DNA of 36,166 bases, from contig JBNJFP010000031.1 of assembly GCA_051746985.1 (NCBI GenBank), forward strand, positions 1 to 36,166, read 5' to 3'. A program made the translations under genes and the position numbers. Position 1 is the first letter of the stretch. Every line of letters begins with the position of its first letter. The notes under the pieces were generated by a model. The model had not been told where the DNA came from. It saw only the letters and a list, made by a program, of their open reading frames with translations, and made no database searches. Shown piece by piece: positions 17,000-24,592 of this stretch. The DNA is from Fodinibius sp051746985. Lineage in GTDB: Bacteria; Bacteroidota; Rhodothermia; Balneolales; Balneolaceae.

Positions 17000-17386
17000 A
17001 TGCAACAGTCAAAAATATTTATTGCTGACGACTCACCCATTCAGCTGATACTATTAGAAAAGGTATTGGAACGAGAGGGGTTTTCGGTACAAACATTTGG
17101 CGATGGAAGCTTTCTGCTTGAAGCCGTAACCCGGGAAAGACCCGACCTGGTAATTTCTGATATCGACATGCCGATTCTTGGTGGCTTTGACGTTGTACAA
17201 GAGATAAAAGGTATCTCCAAGGGTAGAGAGATTCCCTGTTGTTTGATTTCCTCCAAAATTAACGAAACCATCCAGCGAAAGGTGAATGATATCGGTGCCG
17301 ATGGTTTCATAAAAAAACCCTTAGAGCACCAATCATTGATCAGCGGCGTAAACAGACTCCTTAAAAAGAACGTTGTACGTACCTGA
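17000..17386 (+). CDS. Stand-alone response regulator receiver
   Basis: This 128-residue protein is a single receiver domain. Asp10-Asp11 form the metal pocket, Asp54 is the phosphorylation site (VISDIDMPILGG), Ser is in the LISSK position and the conserved Lys is in FIKKPL. The DIDMP motif is closer to classic CheY/PilG-type receivers than that of the neighbouring receiver (DINLAD), and the two share little sequence beyond the fold. It has no output domain and no adjacent kinase. The A+T-rich intergenic region upstream is shared with the minus-strand receiver, so the two may be coregulated. The downstream gene, an exported amidohydrolase, starts 136 bases later and looks unrelated. Confidence 0.92.
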   Translation: MQQSKIFIADDSPIQLILLEKVLEREGFSVQTFGDGSFLLEAVTRERPDLVISDIDMPILGGFDVVQEIKGISKGREIPCCLISSKINETIQRKVNDIGADGFIKKPLEHQSLISGVNRLLKKNVVRT

Positions 17387-17522
17387 AAAGGGTTTTTTAT
17401 TTTTCCATAAAGGATGATCTGCTGTACCATTCAAGGGGCATAGCTATATCTTTTGCACCTCTGTAATTATTTCCACAAAATAAAGGATTTACAATCAGTC
17501 TTTAACACAACTGGGGATACTT

Positions 17523-18848
17523 ATGAAGAACAACGCACCAATCGGGATATGTATCGTACTTTTTTTATTGGGATTGCATTTGCCTTTGATGGCACAAGAC
17601 AATCCCGAAAAAATCTATGAGCAGATTAATAAACAATCTGAAGAAATTTTTGAACAGGTAGTGGAGTGGCGGCGTCATTTCCATGAAAATCCGGAGCTAT
17701 CTAACCGTGAAGAAGAAACGGCTGCCTACATCACTGATTATCTCCGTGAACTTGGAATTGAAGTCGAAACTGAAGTAGCCCATACCGGGGTGGTGGGAAT
17801 TTTAAAAGGGCAGGAAGATGGCCCCGTTGTTGGATTGCGTGCGGATATGGATGCTCTGCCGGTTAAAGAGCGAACGGATGTCCCATTCAAATCTACCAAA
17901 ACTACAACCTACCTCGATAAAGAAGTGGGGGTAAGTCACGCCTGTGGACATGATACCCACGTTGCAATGTTGATGGGTGCGGCAAAGATTCTTTCTGATA
18001 TGAAAGATGAGTTAAACGGGACGGTTAAATTTATCTTTCAACCTGCCGAAGAGGGATCGCCACCGGGTGAGGAAGGTGGTGCTGAGCTAATGGTAAAAGA
18101 GGGCGTGCTGGAGAACCCAGATGTGGATGTCGTTTTTGGTCAGCATATAAACTCGCAAACCGAAGTGGGTAAAATTCGATACCGGCCAGAGGGTACTATG
18201 GCTGCCTCCGATCGGTTTGAAATAACGGTTAAAGGCAAGCAAACGCACGGCTCTACACCGTGGACAGGAGTAGATCCCATCGTTGCTTCAGCTAAAATCA
18301 TCGAAGGGTTGCAATCTATTGTAAGCCGACAAACCGAGCTTACCAAAGCCGCAGCCGTTATTTCTGTGGGTAAAATTGAAAGCGGAGTGCGCAATAATAT
18401 CATTCCTGAAGAGTCAGAAATGATTGGTACCATTCGCACGCTGGATACCGGTATGCAAGATATTATCCACGAAAAAATTCACCAAGTTACTACCAAAACA
18501 GCCGAAAGCATGGGGGCCGAAGCGGAAGTAGAAATCGAAAAAGGGTACCCGGTAACGTATAATGACCCGGAGCTGACTGAGCAGATGTTGCCTACCTTGC
18601 AGGATGCGGCTGGATCAGAGAACGTTATCTTATCGGATGCCATTACCGGGGCCGAGGATTTTTCCTTTTTTCAGGAACAGGTACCCGGACTCTATTGGTT
18701 CGTGGGAGGCATGCCCAAGGATATGGACCCATCTGAGGCGGCCCCGCATCATACGCCAGACTTTTACATCGAGGAAGAGGGCATGAAGCTGGGCGTCAAG
18801 ACTATGACGCGACTGACAGTAGATTATATGCAATCACACAGTCAATAA
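17523..18848 (+). CDS. Exported M20-family amidohydrolase
   Basis: This 441-residue metallohydrolase of the M20D/amidohydrolase group (hippurate hydrolase, IAA-amino-acid hydrolase, N-acyl-amino-acid carboxypeptidase) has a signal peptide at residues 1-24 ending in LMAQ. Marks are: WRRHFHENPELS, GLRADMDALPV, Cys141-Gly-His143-Asp-Thr-His (metal site), Glu176-Glu177 (catalytic base and metal), GQH, GAEDF and the last metal His in HHTPDF. The Cys ligand in the CGHDTH motif is typical of this subgroup rather than of ArgE/DapE. The likely substrate is an N-acyl or N-aromatic amino acid in the periplasm, but specificity cannot be read from sequence. A strong hairpin terminator follows 46 bases after the stop, so this is probably a single-gene unit. 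Confidence 0.93.
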   Translation: MKNNAPIGICIVLFLLGLHLPLMAQDNPEKIYEQINKQSEEIFEQVVEWRRHFHENPELSNREEETAAYITDYLRELGIEVETEVAHTGVVGILKGQEDGPVVGLRADMDALPVKERTDVPFKSTKTTTYLDKEVGVSHACGHDTHVAMLMGAAKILSDMKDELNGTVKFIFQPAEEGSPPGEEGGAELMVKEGVLENPDVDVVFGQHINSQTEVGKIRYRPEGTMAASDRFEITVKGKQTHGSTPWTGVDPIVASAKIIEGLQSIVSRQTELTKAAAVISVGKIESGVRNNIIPEESEMIGTIRTLDTGMQDIIHEKIHQVTTKTAESMGAEAEVEIEKGYPVTYNDPELTEQMLPTLQDAAGSENVILSDAITGAEDFSFFQEQVPGLYWFVGGMPKDMDPSEAAPHHTPDFYIEEEGMKLGVKTMTRLTVDYMQSHSQ

Positions 18849-18893
18849 TAGCCAACACTGCAGTTTTTCAACTTTTAGGTTTTTCTGTAAACG

Positions 18894-18934
18894 AAGATAC
18901 TGCCACAATACCGTATTTTTGGCAGTATCTTTTT
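18894..18934 (+). terminator. Strong Rho-independent terminator after the M20 gene
   Basis: A perfect 12-bp inverted repeat, AAGATACTGCCA (18894-18905) and its complement (18920-18931), encloses a 14-base loop. A run of T reaches 18934. This is the clearest hairpin in the window. The remaining DNA up to the rhomboid gene at 19106 holds no visible gene. Confidence 0.85.
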
Positions 18935-19105
18935 AAGAATGATAATTCAGCCTGCGTTTCAAAATGAGTCCAGCCATTTATTAGGCAATCCAATAACAAT
19001 TAGGTTGCTGACAACGTATCCCCCAAGAGCTTTTAAGCTATTAGAATTAACGGTAAGGAACCGTATATTCCATCACAATAAATTGCTAATAAATTTTCTG
19101 TATTC

Positions 19106-19735
19106 TTGAATTATCAGTCTCCACAATTCAGTCCTAATACCCGTTTTTCCATTTTTCCGCCGGCGGTCAAACACCTGTTGATTATTAACTTATTGGCTTT
19201 TGTAGCACTTAACACCCCTATGATAGGGGAGCTTTTATTTACTCACGGAGCACTTTGGCCCATCGGATCTGGTCGTTTTGACGTTTGGCAGCTGGTAAGC
19301 TATATGTTTTTACATGCCGGTTTTGGTCATATCTTTTTCAACCTGTTTGCCTTGTGGATGTTTGGTCAGGCGATCGAAAACTTTTGGGGTACGAATCGTT
19401 TTGTAACCTACTACTTTTTAACGGGCATTGGTGCCGCTTTGCTGCACATGCTGATTGGTGGAGGAGGCGCCCCAACGCTGGGTGCTTCGGGGGCAGTGTA
19501 TGGTATTTTATTGGCTTTTGGAATGATGTTTCCCAACCGCCCCATTATGTTGCTATTTCCTCCAATCCCCATCAAAGCCAAATATTTTGTAGCTATTTTT
19601 GGAGTTATTGAACTGGTTAGTGGATTAAGCCGGGCGAACTCGGGTGTAGCCCATTTTGCTCACCTGGGAGGGATGCTTGTAGGCTTTATCCTCATAAAAT
19701 ACTGGGGACTCAAGAGTGAAGAATCTTACTACTAA
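19106..19735 (+). CDS. Rhomboid family intramembrane serine protease (copy 1)
   Basis: This 209-residue protein has six predicted membrane segments, the minimal rhomboid core. The catalytic dyad is visible as Ser128 in GASGAVYG and His186 in AHFAHLGG. The HAGFGHIFFNLFALWMFG segment is the loop-1/helix-2 motif with the conserved His and Asn. The protein cleaves other membrane proteins inside the bilayer. It starts with TTG, since no ATG preserves the N terminus. A second rhomboid gene begins 57 bases downstream on the same strand; the two share the core motif order and a PIMLLFPPI/PIMLIFFPPI segment, so they are probably tandem paralogues. This copy lacks the long C-terminal tail of copy 2. 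Substrates are unknown. Confidence 0.92.
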   Translation: MNYQSPQFSPNTRFSIFPPAVKHLLIINLLAFVALNTPMIGELLFTHGALWPIGSGRFDVWQLVSYMFLHAGFGHIFFNLFALWMFGQAIENFWGTNRFVTYYFLTGIGAALLHMLIGGGGAPTLGASGAVYGILLAFGMMFPNRPIMLLFPPIPIKAKYFVAIFGVIELVSGLSRANSGVAHFAHLGGMLVGFILIKYWGLKSEESYY

Positions 19736-19791
19736 CACCAAAATTTTATTACCTTATCTAAAGCAAGATAACGAATAACAGCAGCTTAAAA

Positions 19792-20658
19792 ATGTATAAC
19801 GATTCGTTCGGTAACTCAGTAAAGCGCGGCTATTGGGGATTGCCGGTGGCAATACGGTTGATTGTTACGGTTAATGTAGCGGTATTTGTCATTCAGATAC
19901 TGCTGAGCATTTTCAGCTCGGCGTACAGTAACTTTTTTGTGGATGCTTTTGCTTTTTATCCCGAATGGCAAACGGCGCTGTTTCAGCCCTGGAGAGCAGT
20001 TACGTATATGTTCTTGCACGGCGGCGCTTTTCATCTGTTATTCAACATGCTCTGGCTCTGGTGGTTGGGACGTGCCGTTGAAGAAACGCTGGGGCCGCGT
20101 ACGTTTTCGGTGATCTTTTTTGGCGCCGGAATTGGTGGCGCATTGTTTAATATTGTTGCTGCTCCGTTGTTGGGCTTTAATCCGGTGATAGGGGCCTCTG
20201 GAGCAGTATATGGTATTATGGTTGCCTTTGCGATGCTCTATCCCACCATGCCCATTATGCTTATTTTCTTTCCTCCCATACAGGCGCGGTATGTAGTAGC
20301 CGGACTTATTGCCATTGATGCGTTACTTTTGGGTTCATCAGACGGAACAGCCCGTATTGTTCACTTGGCCGGGGCTGGAATTGGTTATTTGCTGATGAAA
20401 TACCATCGTAAGGGCAATGATTTAAGTCGTTGGGTGTTACCAGTGGAACAACTCTGGTATCGCCTGCGGGGAGCGTATGAAAAGAAAAAATCACGGCCCG
20501 AAAATGAGAATATGTATTCCGTCTCCGACGTTGAAGTGGTGGACGAAACCGATCAAACCGAGCTTGATGAAATTCTGGAAAAAATTTCTGAAAAAGGATA
20601 TGACGGACTTACCAAAGAGGAAAAGCGGAAGCTTTTTGAGCTCAGCAAAAAGAATTAA
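19792..20658 (+). CDS. Rhomboid family intramembrane serine protease (copy 2), with DUF6576-like tail
   Basis: This 288-residue protein has a rhomboid core in about residues 15-205, with catalytic Ser136 (GASGAVYG) and His191 (IVHLAG). The HGGAFHLLFNMLWLWWLG segment carries the conserved His and Asn of helix 2. From about residue 225 it has a charged cytoplasmic tail ending in a helical stretch (LDEILEKISEKGYDGL, then TKEEKRKLFELSKK). This matches my memory of the small C-terminal domain (DUF6576) found on Bacteroidota-type rhomboids, and supports the lineage call. Copy 1 lacks the tail, so the pair may have divided roles. It is followed after 74 bases by ispG, with an inverted repeat in the gap. 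Confidence 0.92.
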   Translation: MYNDSFGNSVKRGYWGLPVAIRLIVTVNVAVFVIQILLSIFSSAYSNFFVDAFAFYPEWQTALFQPWRAVTYMFLHGGAFHLLFNMLWLWWLGRAVEETLGPRTFSVIFFGAGIGGALFNIVAAPLLGFNPVIGASGAVYGIMVAFAMLYPTMPIMLIFFPPIQARYVVAGLIAIDALLLGSSDGTARIVHLAGAGIGYLLMKYHRKGNDLSRWVLPVEQLWYRLRGAYEKKKSRPENENMYSVSDVEVVDETDQTELDEILEKISEKGYDGLTKEEKRKLFELSKKN

Positions 20659-20678
20659 TGACGACAAATTCGAATGAT

Positions 20679-20715
20679 TTTAATTGTACAAATGGTTTAG
20701 TGAAGTACAATTAAA
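20679..20715. promoter_or_regulatory. 11-bp inverted repeat ahead of ispG
   Basis: TTTAATTGTAC (20679-20689) and its exact complement GTACAATTAAA (20705-20715) enclose a 15-base loop and end 17 bases before the ispG ATG. No T-run follows on either side, so it is not a typical terminator. It could be a protein-binding site or an mRNA hairpin in the ispG leader. Confidence 0.45.
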
Positions 20716-20732
20716 GCAACACAAATTAAGTT

Positions 20733-21992
20733 ATGTCTCAGATAAAACGACGAGATTCAATTCAGGTCATGGTTGGTGATGTGCCGGTAGGCGGCGGAGC
20801 CCCTATTGTAGTGCAGTCGATGACCAATACCGATACCGCTGATGTTGATGCCACGGTTGAACAGGTTAAACATTTACATCGATCAGGATCGGAAATCGTG
20901 CGTATCACCGTAAATAATGATGCGGCTGCCAAAGCCGTCCCCAAGATTAAAGAAAAGCTTTTGGCGGATGATGTGACTGTACCCTTGGTCGGCGATTTCC
21001 ACTATAATGGCCATAAGTTACTGGTAAAATATCCGGATGCAGCCCAAGCACTTTCAAAATTTCGTATCAATCCCGGAAACACCGGTACTAAAACCCGTGA
21101 CGAAAACTTTTGTACCATTGTTGAGCAAGCCATAAAACACGATAAGCCGGTACGGATTGGAGTGAATTGGGGCTCACTCGATCAAAAATTGTTGGCCAAA
21201 AAAATGGATGAAAATAGCGAGCTCGCAAAGCCTAAATCATCCAAACAGGTGATGCTCGATACGATGGTCGCAAGTGCCCGTCGTTCTTCCGAGCTGGCTG
21301 AAAGCGTGGGACTCTCGTCCAATAAAATTATCATCAGCTGCAAGATGTCACACGTGCAGGATGTCGTGCATGTATATGAGCGCATCGCTGAACTGCTGCC
21401 TTATCCACTACATGTGGGGCTTACCGAAGCCGGCATGGGCATGAAGGGAACCGTCGCCAGTACGGCAGCGCTGTCGGTATTGCTACAGCAGGGTATTGGC
21501 GATACCATTCGCGTATCGCTTACGCCCAAACCCGGCGGCGATCGGGCAGAGGAGGTTCGCATCTGTCAGCAGATTTTGCAGTCACTTGGAATCCGAAGTT
21601 TTGTACCACAGGTTACGGCGTGTCCCGGATGTGGACGTACCAACAGTACGTATTTCCAGGAACTGGCCGATGAAATTCAGGATTACCTTCGCGAGATGAT
21701 GCCGATTTGGCGTGACGTGTATCCCGGAGTCGAAGAGATGAATGTAGCCGTAATGGGATGCGTTGTGAACGGTCCGGGCGAATCCCGAAATGCCAATATC
21801 GGAATTTCTCTGCCCGGCACCTTTGAAGAGCCCAAAGCCCCTGTTTATATGGATGGAGATCACCATACCACATTGAGGGGAGAAGGCATTGGAAAAGAGT
21901 TTCGCCAGATTCTTGACGATTATGTGATGAGAAATTACGGATCTACCAATGGTGAGGAGCATTCCGAATCGATGGAAGAAAGCGCTTCATAA
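20733..21992 (+). CDS. ispG: 4-hydroxy-3-methylbut-2-enyl diphosphate synthase
   Basis: This 419-residue enzyme catalyses the penultimate step of the MEP isoprenoid pathway, converting MEcPP to HMBPP in the cytoplasm with a [4Fe-4S] cluster. The N-terminal TIM-barrel signature (VQSMTNTDTADVDAT) is clear, and the cluster ligands are Cys297 and Cys300 (ACPGCGR), Cys343 (MGCVVNG) and Glu350 (GPGES), in the order known for the family. The length shows the short, two-domain bacterial form, without the large insert found in chlamydial, plant and many Bacteroidales enzymes. It is the only MEP-pathway gene in the window. The lipoprotein gene starts 23 bases downstream and may be cotranscribed. Confidence 0.97.
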   Translation: MSQIKRRDSIQVMVGDVPVGGGAPIVVQSMTNTDTADVDATVEQVKHLHRSGSEIVRITVNNDAAAKAVPKIKEKLLADDVTVPLVGDFHYNGHKLLVKYPDAAQALSKFRINPGNTGTKTRDENFCTIVEQAIKHDKPVRIGVNWGSLDQKLLAKKMDENSELAKPKSSKQVMLDTMVASARRSSELAESVGLSSNKIIISCKMSHVQDVVHVYERIAELLPYPLHVGLTEAGMGMKGTVASTAALSVLLQQGIGDTIRVSLTPKPGGDRAEEVRICQQILQSLGIRSFVPQVTACPGCGRTNSTYFQELADEIQDYLREMMPIWRDVYPGVEEMNVAVMGCVVNGPGESRNANIGISLPGTFEEPKAPVYMDGDHHTTLRGEGIGKEFRQILDDYVMRNYGSTNGEEHSESMEESAS

Positions 21993-22015
21993 GTTTACCT
22001 CTTTTCGATATTACT

Positions 22016-22663
22016 ATGCCAAAAACAACGTCTCACTCCATTTTATTTGTAGCTGTTCTCTTGGTTGTTTCTGTAGGGATAAGTTCCTGTTCTGATGATA
22101 ACGACGAGACCGTTAATCAGGAATATCTCGAATCTGAAGAATATTCTTCTTTTAAAGAAGATGCACAAAGAGAAAGTGACAAACGATCAGAAGAGCCCGA
22201 AACTTTGTCCGAAGACCTGCAAAGACTCTCAGACTGTTCTTCGGTAGCGACGCTTTCACTGCCCTTTTCTACAGATGGAGATGATCTTGAAGAACGATCG
22301 GAAGAGATATCGGACGATTGCCGCCTCGAAAATGGGGTCCGCACTATTTCTTTATTGGGTAACTATCCGCTGGGTGAAATAAACTTGCAGTTGGTTCTAC
22401 TCGAACACCAAACGGTTTATCGCGATGATGAACTGATAGCTGTGACTTTTGCCGGGAATGAACTTAGGAGCTTTCAAACAGTTGCTATTTATCAGAAAAA
22501 TCCTGCACGAGAAATTAGCACGCAGTTATCCATGCAGCAGGGCGACAATGGTATTCAAATTAATACGGAAACCACCCGAAATATTCAGTACCCCATCGAT
22601 CAGAATAATACCATAGAAACCGTGTACGAAGTTGATACGAAGGGGGGTATTCATGAGTTATAA
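22016..22663 (+). CDS. Acidic lipoprotein of unknown function, possibly surface-exposed
   Basis: I recognise no family for this 215-residue protein. A signal peptide (residues 1-24) ends in a lipobox-like GISS before Cys25, the predicted lipidated residue. Directly after it comes SDDNDE, which resembles the acidic lipoprotein export signal (SDDDD or SDDFE type) that sends Bacteroidota lipoproteins to the cell surface; that reading is inference. Residues about 30-75 are rich in Glu, Ser and Asp and look disordered. The rest appears to be mostly beta-strand, with two further Cys residues (DCSS and DDCR) about 30 apart that could form a disulfide. It lies 23 bases after ispG and has a weak hairpin over its stop codon. 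Confidence 0.75.
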   Translation: MPKTTSHSILFVAVLLVVSVGISSCSDDNDETVNQEYLESEEYSSFKEDAQRESDKRSEEPETLSEDLQRLSDCSSVATLSLPFSTDGDDLEERSEEISDDCRLENGVRTISLLGNYPLGEINLQLVLLEHQTVYRDDELIAVTFAGNELRSFQTVAIYQKNPAREISTQLSMQQGDNGIQINTETTRNIQYPIDQNNTIETVYEVDTKGGIHEL

Positions 22664-22688
22664 CCTATATTATGGTTATATTTATTTT
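22659..22688 (+). terminator. Weak hairpin overlapping the lipoprotein stop codon
   Basis: TATAACC (22659-22665) and GGTTATA (22674-22680) form a 7-bp stem with an eight-base loop, followed by TTTATTTT. The stem is A+T-rich, so it is at best a weak terminator for the ispG-lipoprotein transcript. Confidence 0.35.
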
Positions 22689-22727
22689 ACACTTAATAGT
22701 GTTCAATTTTAAATTAAACGCATTTTT

Positions 22728-23495
22728 ATGCGCCTTATAGACCGAATTATTTTACCGATACTATTGATTATTTCACTGCCCACCTTATTGTTTGCCCAAG
22801 ATATTTCTGACAAAACACATAGGGCCGATTCACTGTATGATTCATACGAGGAAGAAGAAGCCTTGGAGGCGTATCGGGATATTTTGGAGGAGGAACCGGA
22901 AAATTTTGAAGCCCTTTGGCGGACGAGTTTTTTGTATTCCCGAGTGGGCAATCGGTTTGAAAATAAGGATGATCAGAAAAAATATTTTAACAGGGGTATT
23001 GAACTGGCCGAAAAAGCATTGGAGGTTGATTCTTCCGATGCCCAGTCGAATTTTGTAATGTCCGTTGCAATGGGCCGTAAAGCCTTGGTTTCGGGAGCCC
23101 GAGATCGGGTAGCAGCATCCCGAGAGATCAAAAAGTATGCGGATCGAACGCTTGAAATCGACTCAACACATGCGGGGGCGTGGCACTTACTCGGGCGTTG
23201 GCACTTTAAAGTGGCGAATTTAAGCTGGGTTGAACGCACGGCGGCAAATACGCTATTTGGCGGTATCCCCGGTGATGCCAGCAACGAAAAGGCTGTTGAA
23301 GCCGTTCAGAAGGCTATCGAGTTGAATGATAACTATGTGCTATATTATTACGATTTGGCAACGGTCTATGAGGAAATGGGTAATGATTCTGAGGCCATAG
23401 AAGCATGTGAAACGGCTGTTGAAAAAGAGAATCTTACCCCTGACGATCCAATGCTAAAAGAAAAGTGCAGAAAATTGATTTACGATCTGCGTTAA
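22728..23495 (+). CDS. Exported tetratricopeptide-repeat protein
   Basis: This 255-residue protein has a signal peptide (residues about 1-23, ending LLFAQ). It is followed by helical repeats of TPR type: an EEALEAYRDILEEEPENFEALWRTS-like unit near residues 40-65, FNRGIELAEKALEVDSSDAQS near 85-105, and a last unit near 200-230 with an A-x-x-Y-E-E-M-G-N-D-S-E-A-I pattern. The overall layout, with a helix-rich insert holding VSGARDRVAASREIKKYAD, resembles the TPR proteins annotated as regulator-of-microtubule-dynamics-like in bacteria. The function is unknown, and a periplasmic scaffold or outer-membrane-associated adaptor is plausible. There is no enzyme motif. It lies between the lipoprotein and pfkA on the same strand, with separate spacing from each (64 and 77 bases). 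Confidence 0.8.
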   Translation: MRLIDRIILPILLIISLPTLLFAQDISDKTHRADSLYDSYEEEEALEAYRDILEEEPENFEALWRTSFLYSRVGNRFENKDDQKKYFNRGIELAEKALEVDSSDAQSNFVMSVAMGRKALVSGARDRVAASREIKKYADRTLEIDSTHAGAWHLLGRWHFKVANLSWVERTAANTLFGGIPGDASNEKAVEAVQKAIELNDNYVLYYYDLATVYEEMGNDSEAIEACETAVEKENLTPDDPMLKEKCRKLIYDLR

Positions 23496-23513
23496 TTATC
23501 CTATGTTCCATGC

Positions 23514-23537
23514 GATTTATCGGGTGGCTGATAAATC
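23514..23537. promoter_or_regulatory. 8-bp inverted repeat upstream of pfkA
   Basis: GATTTATC (23514-23521) and GATAAATC (23530-23537) are exact complements with an eight-base G-rich spacer, 35 bases before the pfkA start and just after the TPR gene. No T-run follows, so I read it as a possible operator rather than a terminator. Confidence 0.35.
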
Positions 23538-23572
23538 CATCCCACAGACAAAAAAGAATCTATTAAAACTCC

Positions 23573-24568
23573 ATGTCTAAACAGAATCCAACAATGAAAC
23601 GAATTGGTGTGTTAACATCCGGTGGTGATGCCCCGGGAATGAATGCTGCCATACGGGCGGTAGTACGTTCCTGTGTTTATTATGGCATAACGCCTTACGG
23701 TATTTGCCAGGGCTATGATGGGCTCATCACTAATAATATTAAGAAAATGGATGCCGGCTCGGTGAAACATATTATTCACTTGGGTGGAACCATATTAAAA
23801 TCTGCCCGTAGCGAAGATTTTAAAACTGAAAATGGTATGCGGATTGCATGGGAGAATATTCAAAAAAATGAGCTCGATGGCTTGGTGGTAATTGGGGGCG
23901 ACGGTACCTTTACCGGGGCTATGAAATTTGGCCGTAAGTATGATTTTCCTATTGTTGGAATTCCCGGTACGATCGATAATGATATTTATGGTACTGATTT
24001 TACCGTTGGATTTGACACGGCCGTAAATACCGTCGTTGAAGCGGTTGATAAAATCCGCGATACAGCTACTTCTCATAACCGCCTGTTTTTTATTGAGGTC
24101 ATGGGACGTGATGCGGGATTTATTGCGGTCTATTCGGGCATCGCTGCTGGTTCTGAGGAGATTTTGATTCCCGAAAAGGATCGTGGCATAGAGCAACTTT
24201 TTGAGTCATTGGCACGGACATCCCAACGGAAAAAATCATCGCGATTGGTGATTGTGGCTGAAGGTGATAATAACGGCAGTGTGTACGATCTTGAAGACAA
24301 GGTGAAGGAACGTTTTGGAGATCGATATGAAACAAAAGTTACTATTTTGGGACACGTGCAGCGAGGGGGGCGACCAAGTTGTGCCGACCGTGTATTGGCA
24401 AGTCGCCTCGGCGTTATTGCCGTTGAGGCTCTCAAGGATGGAAAACGTGATATTATGGTGGGCGTCCGTGATCGGGAGGTACGCTATACTGATTTTGAAA
24501 AAGCTACACACAAAAGTCCCAAAATGGATGAAGAACTCCTGCGTGTTGCTGATATCATTTCTATTTAA
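23573..24568 (+). CDS. pfkA: ATP-dependent 6-phosphofructokinase
   Basis: This 331-residue glycolytic enzyme phosphorylates fructose-6-phosphate to fructose-1,6-bisphosphate. It carries the N-terminal TSGGDAPGMNAAIR, the GGDGT nucleotide loop, PGTIDND with the catalytic Asp, the VMGRDAGFIA substrate segment and GHVQRGG (allosteric/substrate). The glycine in PGTIDND, rather than the Lys seen in pyrophosphate-dependent enzymes, points to ATP as donor. The length fits the short bacterial PfkA. ATG 23573 is used; the internal ATG at 23594 gives a more family-typical N terminus (MKRIGVLTS), and there is no clear Shine-Dalgarno to decide. The GH13 gene begins 24 bases downstream, so pfkA probably heads the compact gene run. 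Confidence 0.96.
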   Translation: MSKQNPTMKRIGVLTSGGDAPGMNAAIRAVVRSCVYYGITPYGICQGYDGLITNNIKKMDAGSVKHIIHLGGTILKSARSEDFKTENGMRIAWENIQKNELDGLVVIGGDGTFTGAMKFGRKYDFPIVGIPGTIDNDIYGTDFTVGFDTAVNTVVEAVDKIRDTATSHNRLFFIEVMGRDAGFIAVYSGIAAGSEEILIPEKDRGIEQLFESLARTSQRKKSSRLVIVAEGDNNGSVYDLEDKVKERFGDRYETKVTILGHVQRGGRPSCADRVLASRLGVIAVEALKDGKRDIMVGVRDREVRYTDFEKATHKSPKMDEELLRVADIISI

Positions 24569-24592
24569 GGATTTTTCCGCTAATATATTTCA

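Noticed and set aside
17386..17410. Possible terminator after the second receiver gene (GGGTTTTTTATTTTT)
   Set aside because: A T-run is present but the stem before it is only about three pairs, so it is not a convincing hairpin.
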